NCBI GenBank assembly: GCA_021373115.1
Contig: JAJFTI010000035.1
Location: 31,418-95,417 of the forward strand
DNA length: 64,000 nt
Direction of reading: 5' to 3'
From: Eubacteriales bacterium
GTDB lineage: Bacteria > Bacillota > Clostridia > Christensenellales > CAG-138
A program made the position numbers and the translations under genes. Below the pieces are notes generated by a model. The model was not told the origin of the DNA. It worked only from the letters and a program-made list of their open reading frames with translations, and searched no databases. Below are positions 59,263-64,000 of the stretch, in pieces (positions within the stretch are counted from its first letter, which is position 1; each line of letters opens with the position of its first letter).

Positions 59263-60613
59263 TCAATCCTCACTCTGAAATTCTAGTAATCCGGATGGAC
59301 CAGATTCCCCATAGGCATCAGGAATATTAAACCAAGAAAAAACATCATCATAAGATTGTGCATTTGAAAGGCGAGGTTCAAATGTGGTTCGGAATAGGCA
59401 AGAAGGTCCGAAGCTAACAGAGCCGTCAAAAGCATACACGGTATCAACATTTGACAGGTCACGAAAAGCGTCTGCAACATTAGTGCCTTCAGATGCCAAC
59501 AGTTCTTCATGCCCGGCATTGCATGCGTAAATATATAGTTCGGCAATTTCGGGTCCACTTAAATATCTAATTGAAGCAATTTTCTCATTTTGCCGGTTTC
59601 TTCCAGTTGCACTTATTGCATTTGTTGATGAATCATCTTCAAAAATGAGGGACATTCCGTTGCTATGGCTAATAACTACCGCTGTTGTGGTTTTCGGATC
59701 CATATTATCCCACTCTCGCGTGAAAACGTCGACATCGTCGGTTTGGACTAATTTCACTTCATATCCTTGGCTCTCAAGTAGTTTCTTCTGATACTGAGCT
59801 TGCTTTTTAAACATCGCTCCCTTACTGTTTGTGAAGAATACATAGGCTATTTCACCATTAACGGGGTAAGGAACATCTTTTAGTACGGGTATAGGGGCAG
59901 AAAACGGGAAAGGTTGAACTTCTGTATGATCTTTTTCTTTACTCCAGTCATATAGAGTGTTATCTCCATCTTCATTGCTTCCACCTTCCGCCCTCTCCTT
60001 TAAGTTGGCAAACACCTCGTCTAATTTTCCATGCAAAATCCTTTTTTGTAAAGGGGATAAAATTGACGAATCGGAGTTGACGAGCTGATGCCGCGCTTCG
60101 AAATACCGCAAGGCGCCGTCGGTCAGTTCGCTTGCCGCGCGGGCGGTGAGCTGGCCGGTTATCGCGCCTTTCTGCGCGGCGTTGACCAGAGAGAGGACTT
60201 CCAGCGGAGTGGAGGCGTTCAGCAGGCTCCACTGCTCCTGATCGTTGAGGCCGCTGCGCCGGATGGTGTTAAATTGCTCTTTCGTATTCATGCTGTCCCA
60301 TTTCGCAATCGGGAAATCGCTTGGCAGCTTGTCAACCAATGCGGATTCTTCCTGCTGCGTGTCGTTCAGCGTGAGCGGCGAACCGGCAGAACCTGCCACA
60401 GTGCCACGGACGGCGCTGGTCGTGCCGCCCGCCGGCGAACCGGCACTGGCGTTTGTTTGTTTGGGAATGTTCGGCGCGGACGCACCAATGCTGGCGCCCG
60501 CTTTGCCGGATACGGGGGGATTTTACGGAACCGGAACCGGCGAGCTTGTCCAGCCGGTCCAGCAGAGACGTCGTTTCTTTATTTAGCGTGCTGGTAATGT
60601 CTGTCATTCGCAT
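59263..60613 (-). pseudogene. caspase-like protein gene with frameshift in a C6 run (phase-variable or broken)
   Basis: The start at 60613 (MRMTDITSTLNKE, after AGGAGG) is in one frame and the rest in another. Removing one C from the six-C run (G run at 60514-60519 on the plus strand) joins them into about 449 residues. The N-terminus is a short helix, then an Ala/Gly/Ser/Thr linker, then a helical domain to about residue 210. The C-terminal domain has VVISHSNG (His about 316) and YIYACNAGH (Cys about 362), spaced as in caspase/CHAT-like Cys proteases. As read, translation would stop after about 93 residues. No signal peptide is seen. Confidence 0.7.
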
Positions 60614-60781
60614 AAAAATATCCTCCTGTTGTGATGACAAGAGAATATTACGCGGGAATGTAAAATGATTACGAGAATTTACAGACCGGAGAATTCCGGT
60701 AATTCCGGTCCAAAGGTAACCGGATCGGCCGGCGTAAGGGGAGCGCGCGACCAACTTCGCCCGAAGATGCGGGAATTACAG

Positions 60782-62383
60782 TTATTGCTTGCGAAGGACC
60801 TGCAAGGTGCTTTTGATTCTGCGCTTCTCCTCATACATTTTTTCGTCCGCCTGCTGCAGGATGGAATCCAGCATCTGGCCTGCGCCACAGTTGATTTCCT
60901 GAATTCCGTGGCTGACGCTGACGACGTACGGGCGGTTTTCCATGCTGTTAATCGCGTTAAACGCAGCGACGATCCGCCCCCAGGCCTGCTCGGCGTACTC
61001 AATCCCCATGCCTGCGAAAACAATGACGAATTCATCCCCGCCGAAGCGTATGACGAAATCGTTGGCTCGTATGTTGCTTCGAATGGTGCTTGTCACGGTG
61101 ATGAGCAGCTCGTCGCCGGACTCGTGACCGAGGACGTCATTCACTTCCTTCAGGCCGTTTACATCCAGGAAGCAAATGCTGGTAACACAGCTGTTTTTGG
61201 AAAGATTCTTATAAAGCGCATTCAAACGCTGGATTCCGGCATTTCGATTATAGACGCCCGTCATAACGTCGTACTCCGCGTAATACTGAACTTCCTCTTT
61301 TTTCAGAAGATTTCCCGCATAGAGCGTGGAGAGGACGAAGGCAACGCCAAGAAATACAATATAGAAAACATAGTAGCGCTGCACGATATAGAGCAGCAAA
61401 TCGCCGATTTGATTGGAGAAATACTGCCAATCCGGCGAGGTATTCGGAATCATGGAAACGACATACCAGTCGCCTGCCTGGCTGAAGATTGCGCCGCTGC
61501 GGATTCCCGATTGAAACATATCGCCGGACAACAGCTTTGCGTAGCAAAAACTGCCGTTTTTCGTTTGAACGGTTCCGGCAGAACTGCTCTGCATCGCGCT
61601 CCACTCCTCCGGATATTCCGACGCGAAGCTGACGCTGGAATTCGGGTCAAACATGAACGCCCATTCTTTTTGCGGGTCGTTTTGATTGAACAACCAATAA
61701 CCTTCGCTGTTGAGCAGAAACAGATTTCCGACATTTGTAGTTGAGATGGTTTTTACCTGCTGCAGGATGTCCATGGCCGCATAGTTCAGCACAACAACGC
61801 CCGCTTTCTTGCCGGCCGCATCGAAAAAGGGCGTTCCAAGACGAAGCATGGGCTTAATTGGCTGCTCGATCTGGTTGTTTTCGACGTTTAAATCAAACTG
61901 CGAAATAAAAATCTGGTTTTTCTCCAGCGAGAGGGAATCCTGAAAATAGTATCGATCCTTTTTATTCTGCAGTTGATCCTGCGGCACAACGTAGGAACCA
62001 TCCGCCGAATAGTTGATGCGAATGATTTCGTTGCCTTCCAAGTCCAGATAACGAATCTGGTCGTACACCGTTCTGCGGTTGGAATAGGCGAGCCAGATCG
62101 ACGCCACGTCCGAGAAGTCGCGATTGCCGGGGTAATGATCCAGAAGAATATCCGATACGAATTCCAAGTCGGACGTGAGGCGGTTGATCTTATAGGTGAC
62201 GAAGTATGTTACCGTTCCAACGGTGCTTTCTTCCGCCGCGCGTATCTCCGTTTGCTTCAGCGTATTGGACTGCGACAGGAACATCAAAAGAAAACCGGTG
62301 GAAACGATGGAAATCCCGAAAAAGCTGACGAGAAGCGCCAGCAAAAAGGCGCGCTTTTTCTTTTTCACTAGATTATTAAGCAT
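60782..62383 (-). CDS. diguanylate cyclase with extracellular Cache-type sensor
   Basis: This 533-residue protein has an N-terminal membrane helix (about 12-35), a large extracellular dCache-like domain (about 40-330, with YYFQDSLSLEK and VVVLNYAAMDIL), a second helix (about 345-365) and a GGDEF domain. FGGDEF (about residue 447) is intact, and the inhibition site RAND lies five residues before it. It should make c-di-GMP in response to a small extracellular ligand. TGGAG precedes the ATG. Confidence 0.92.
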   Translation of the reverse strand: MLNNLVKKKKRAFLLALLVSFFGISIVSTGFLLMFLSQSNTLKQTEIRAAEESTVGTVTYFVTYKINRLTSDLEFVSDILLDHYPGNRDFSDVASIWLAYSNRRTVYDQIRYLDLEGNEIIRINYSADGSYVVPQDQLQNKKDRYYFQDSLSLEKNQIFISQFDLNVENNQIEQPIKPMLRLGTPFFDAAGKKAGVVVLNYAAMDILQQVKTISTTNVGNLFLLNSEGYWLFNQNDPQKEWAFMFDPNSSVSFASEYPEEWSAMQSSSAGTVQTKNGSFCYAKLLSGDMFQSGIRSGAIFSQAGDWYVVSMIPNTSPDWQYFSNQIGDLLLYIVQRYYVFYIVFLGVAFVLSTLYAGNLLKKEEVQYYAEYDVMTGVYNRNAGIQRLNALYKNLSKNSCVTSICFLDVNGLKEVNDVLGHESGDELLITVTSTIRSNIRANDFVIRFGGDEFVIVFAGMGIEYAEQAWGRIVAAFNAINSMENRPYVVSVSHGIQEINCGAGQMLDSILQQADEKMYEEKRRIKSTLQVLRKQ

Positions 62384-62607
62384 AAGCGGCTCCAGTCTGA
62401 AAACGGTCGGAAATGATAATCAGATGTTTGCGATTCTAGCTTCACAAAAGCGCAAATGACAGCGAAACAGATTACATTCCTATTATAAACTGCGCGGAAT
62501 TTAAAGAAAAGTAAAATAACAATCGCAGAAGGAGCGATTCGAATTTTGTAGCGTTGCAGAGAGACGATCAACCGACGAAATCGGAAGCAGGATTTGGGAG
62601 GAACTGC

Positions 62608-63783
62608 TTACTCGCCTGTAAGAAATTGCGCGATATCGTCGATCCAGCTACCGATGACGCGGGTATTCTCCTCCAGCTTGGACGCGCTTTTCTCGTATCC
62701 TTTCAGCAGCTGAAGCTGGTGTTCCCAATACGCTTTCAGCCTTTCCAGAAAAGCGAGGTCCTTTTGAGCGGGAACCTGGCCGAGCGAAAGGGATTCGGAA
62801 AGGCGGCACAGTTCGTCGCCCGCCTGCTCGGCGGAGAGCGCCATGCACTTTTTAAAGTCGCGAAATACCCACTGGCGCTCGAAGAGATTCATGCGCTGCC
62901 AGCCGTCGTACTGGCTTAGAAAGGTATTCCGAATACGGGCAAAGCGGGCCATCTGTTCCCCGGAGATGCCAACAGACGGCGTTTCAGCGGCTTTGTCCTC
63001 GAACACGCCGCAGTCCATGAGCACCTGAATGCAGCCGATCTCCTGTCCGCGATAGCGCTGGGCATACACGGCGGAGAGCGCAAAGCCGAGCCCGGCCGCG
63101 TCCGCGCCGATGATATGGCTGCCGTTCATTTCGTAAAACGCGTCCGTCGTCATGCCCATGTTGCCCGCGACGACCTCGATGGCGCGCATGGCGGTTTCGG
63201 TTTTGACGAGCCCTGGGCCAATGGTGTATACCGAAACGTCCGTTTCTTCGAGCTCCATGGCCAGCGTGTTGCCCAGCTCCACTTGCGCGGTTTTAAATAC
63301 CTCGTATGCGCCCATAAACGGGGACGCGCCGGAGGAGGAGACGAAGGCGACCGCGCCGCTGTTTCGCGCTTTCATCTGCGGCAGGAACAGCTGCGTGAGC
63401 AGCAGGGGCGCGCGCAGGTTGACCGCGTAGCTTTTGTCCCAGTAGGAGACGTCCACCTGATCGACCGCGCCCATCTTCGTGACGGTCGCGTTGTGGAAAA
63501 GCACGTCCGGCGCGCCGTAGTTCGTGGTAATCCACTGCACCATACCACGAATCTGCTCGTCGCTGGAGAGGTCGATTTCGTAATACGCGGCGGAGGCAGG
63601 GTAGGCCGCGTTGACCGTTTCCTCCGCGCGTTTGCCACGGACGGGGTCGATCTCCGCGAGGATCACGCGCGCGCCCATCGCGGCGAACGCAAGCGCGGCT
63701 TCCATGCCGATGCCGCCGCCCGCGCCGGTGAGCAGGACGGTTTTTTGTTCGAGGAGGCGGGGGAAACTGTCGCGCGTGAGCAT
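62608..63783 (-). CDS. SDR family oxidoreductase with C-terminal helical extension
   Basis: This 391-residue protein has a classical SDR domain (residues 1-250): TGAGGGIG, a degenerate HNATVT segment, SSSGAS and the active YEVFK (YxxxK). A further 130 helical residues (WQRMNLFERQWVFRDFKKC onward) are not part of a normal SDR, which is about 250 residues. The extension may bind a partner or a second substrate part. GGAGG precedes the ATG at 63783. It is a single gene; the substrate is unknown. Confidence 0.88.
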   Translation of the reverse strand: MLTRDSFPRLLEQKTVLLTGAGGGIGMEAALAFAAMGARVILAEIDPVRGKRAEETVNAAYPASAAYYEIDLSSDEQIRGMVQWITTNYGAPDVLFHNATVTKMGAVDQVDVSYWDKSYAVNLRAPLLLTQLFLPQMKARNSGAVAFVSSSGASPFMGAYEVFKTAQVELGNTLAMELEETDVSVYTIGPGLVKTETAMRAIEVVAGNMGMTTDAFYEMNGSHIIGADAAGLGFALSAVYAQRYRGQEIGCIQVLMDCGVFEDKAAETPSVGISGEQMARFARIRNTFLSQYDGWQRMNLFERQWVFRDFKKCMALSAEQAGDELCRLSESLSLGQVPAQKDLAFLERLKAYWEHQLQLLKGYEKSASKLEENTRVIGSWIDDIAQFLTGE

Positions 63784-63860
63784 GGGTAAACCTCCGAATA
63801 GAAACTAATATTATCCATTGACGGTAAATCAAAAAGGCAGTCACCCGACTGCCTTCTTAA

Positions 63861-63937
63861 TGGTCGGGGTGACTGGATTTGAACCAGCGACCTTTTGGTC
63901 CCGAACCAAACGCGCTACCAAACTGCGCTACACCCCG
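63861..63937 (-). tRNA. tRNA-Pro (anticodon CGG)
   Basis: The minus strand folds into a full cloverleaf: acceptor CGGGGTG/CACCCCG, anticodon loop TTCGGGA giving CGG, T-arm with GGTTCAAATCC, and an encoded CCA end. Confidence 0.95.
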
Positions 63938-63944
63938 AAAAAAA

Positions 63945-64000
63945 TGGAGCCAATGTGGGGACTCGGACCCCAGACCTGCTGATTACGAATCAGCTGCTCT
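63945..64000 (-). tRNA. tRNA-Thr (anticodon CGU), cut by the window edge
   Basis: The 3' part is present: anticodon arm GCTGA-TTCGTAA-TCAGC giving CGU, a T-arm and the encoded CCA. The 5' part lies beyond 64000. Confidence 0.93.

Noticed and set aside
60665..61744. A 359-codon plus-strand frame
   Set aside because: It is antisense to the GGDEF/Cache protein and has no ribosome site.
1..64000. CRISPR arrays, insertion sequences, prophage
   Set aside because: I saw no regularly spaced repeats, transposase or integrase motifs, or phage structural genes on either strand.

Overview
The window reads as a moderately GC-rich Bacillota (Firmicutes) chromosome segment, most likely class Clostridia. 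The evidence is near-universal AGGAGG-type ribosome binding sites with frequent GTG and TTG starts, a CIRCE/HrcA operator, an OhrR-type regulator, a BirA-BioY pair, a biotin-type Na+ pump beta/gamma pair, EFR1-type flavodoxin-ferredoxin, MreB with NlpC/P60 and YkuD wall enzymes, and c-di-GMP signalling genes. I see no rRNA, transposase, integrase or CRISPR array. Two tRNA genes (Pro-CGG, and Thr-CGU cut by the window edge) lie at the right end. Genus cannot be fixed from this sequence.

Layout. 1-1.5 kb: a membrane-anchored sugar-binding protein overlapping a truncated sensor kinase. 1.8-7.6 kb: stress and redox genes (NimA-like flavoprotein, PrsW protease, CIRCE-controlled Hsp20, glutathione peroxidase with OhrR, a GntR regulator, a ferredoxin divergent from a Crp/Fnr regulator). 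7.6-13.1 kb: a sugar operon (two-domain class II aldolase, FGGY kinase, class III aminotransferase) downstream of TetR and GtrA genes. 13.4-18.3 kb: radical SAM and hemolysin III genes, then three tandem paralogues that join membrane helices, HEAT-like repeats and a zinc ribbon. 18.3-29.9 kb: regulators, sodium pump decarboxylase subunits, an oxidoreductase, MarR-flavodoxin, D-lyxose isomerase-HAD-DeoR and EFR1. 30-33.5 kb: a c-di-GMP cluster (HD-GYP, DUF5317, GGDEF) with two unidentified structured leaders, one enclosing a 25-residue peptide gene. 33.6-45.1 kb: a paralogous pair with a V4R-like C-terminus, an epimerase, GNAT, amidohydrolase, sirtuin, then MreB and wall hydrolase/transpeptidase genes. 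45.2-50.2 kb: membrane protein, LPG-synthase-like protein, a small HTH-like protein, YgjP metallopeptidase, BioY and BirA.

50.2-60.6 kb is accessory in character. It holds AT-richer genes (a membrane protein, a nucleotidyltransferase toxin-antitoxin-like pair with a repeated operator, a eukaryote-like protein kinase) interleaved with an ABC exporter. These units are separated by near-identical repeat terminators. A locus resembling a polymorphic-toxin cassette array follows. It has a caspase-like protein gene broken in a run of six C (coding strand), a candidate partner gene, and two decayed copies of the gene's internal segment, each upstream of a lipoprotein gene or a terminator. A Cache-type diguanylate cyclase, an SDR enzyme and the tRNAs close the window.

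The strongest candidates for something undescribed are: the cassette locus at 56.9-60.6 kb with its homopolymer frameshift; the HEAT/zinc-ribbon trio at 15.5-18.3 kb; the nested RNA structure that hides the Shine-Dalgarno of a 25-residue peptide at 29.96-30.17 kb; and the nucleotidyltransferase pair with three copies of a 10-bp operator at 51.2-52.4 kb.
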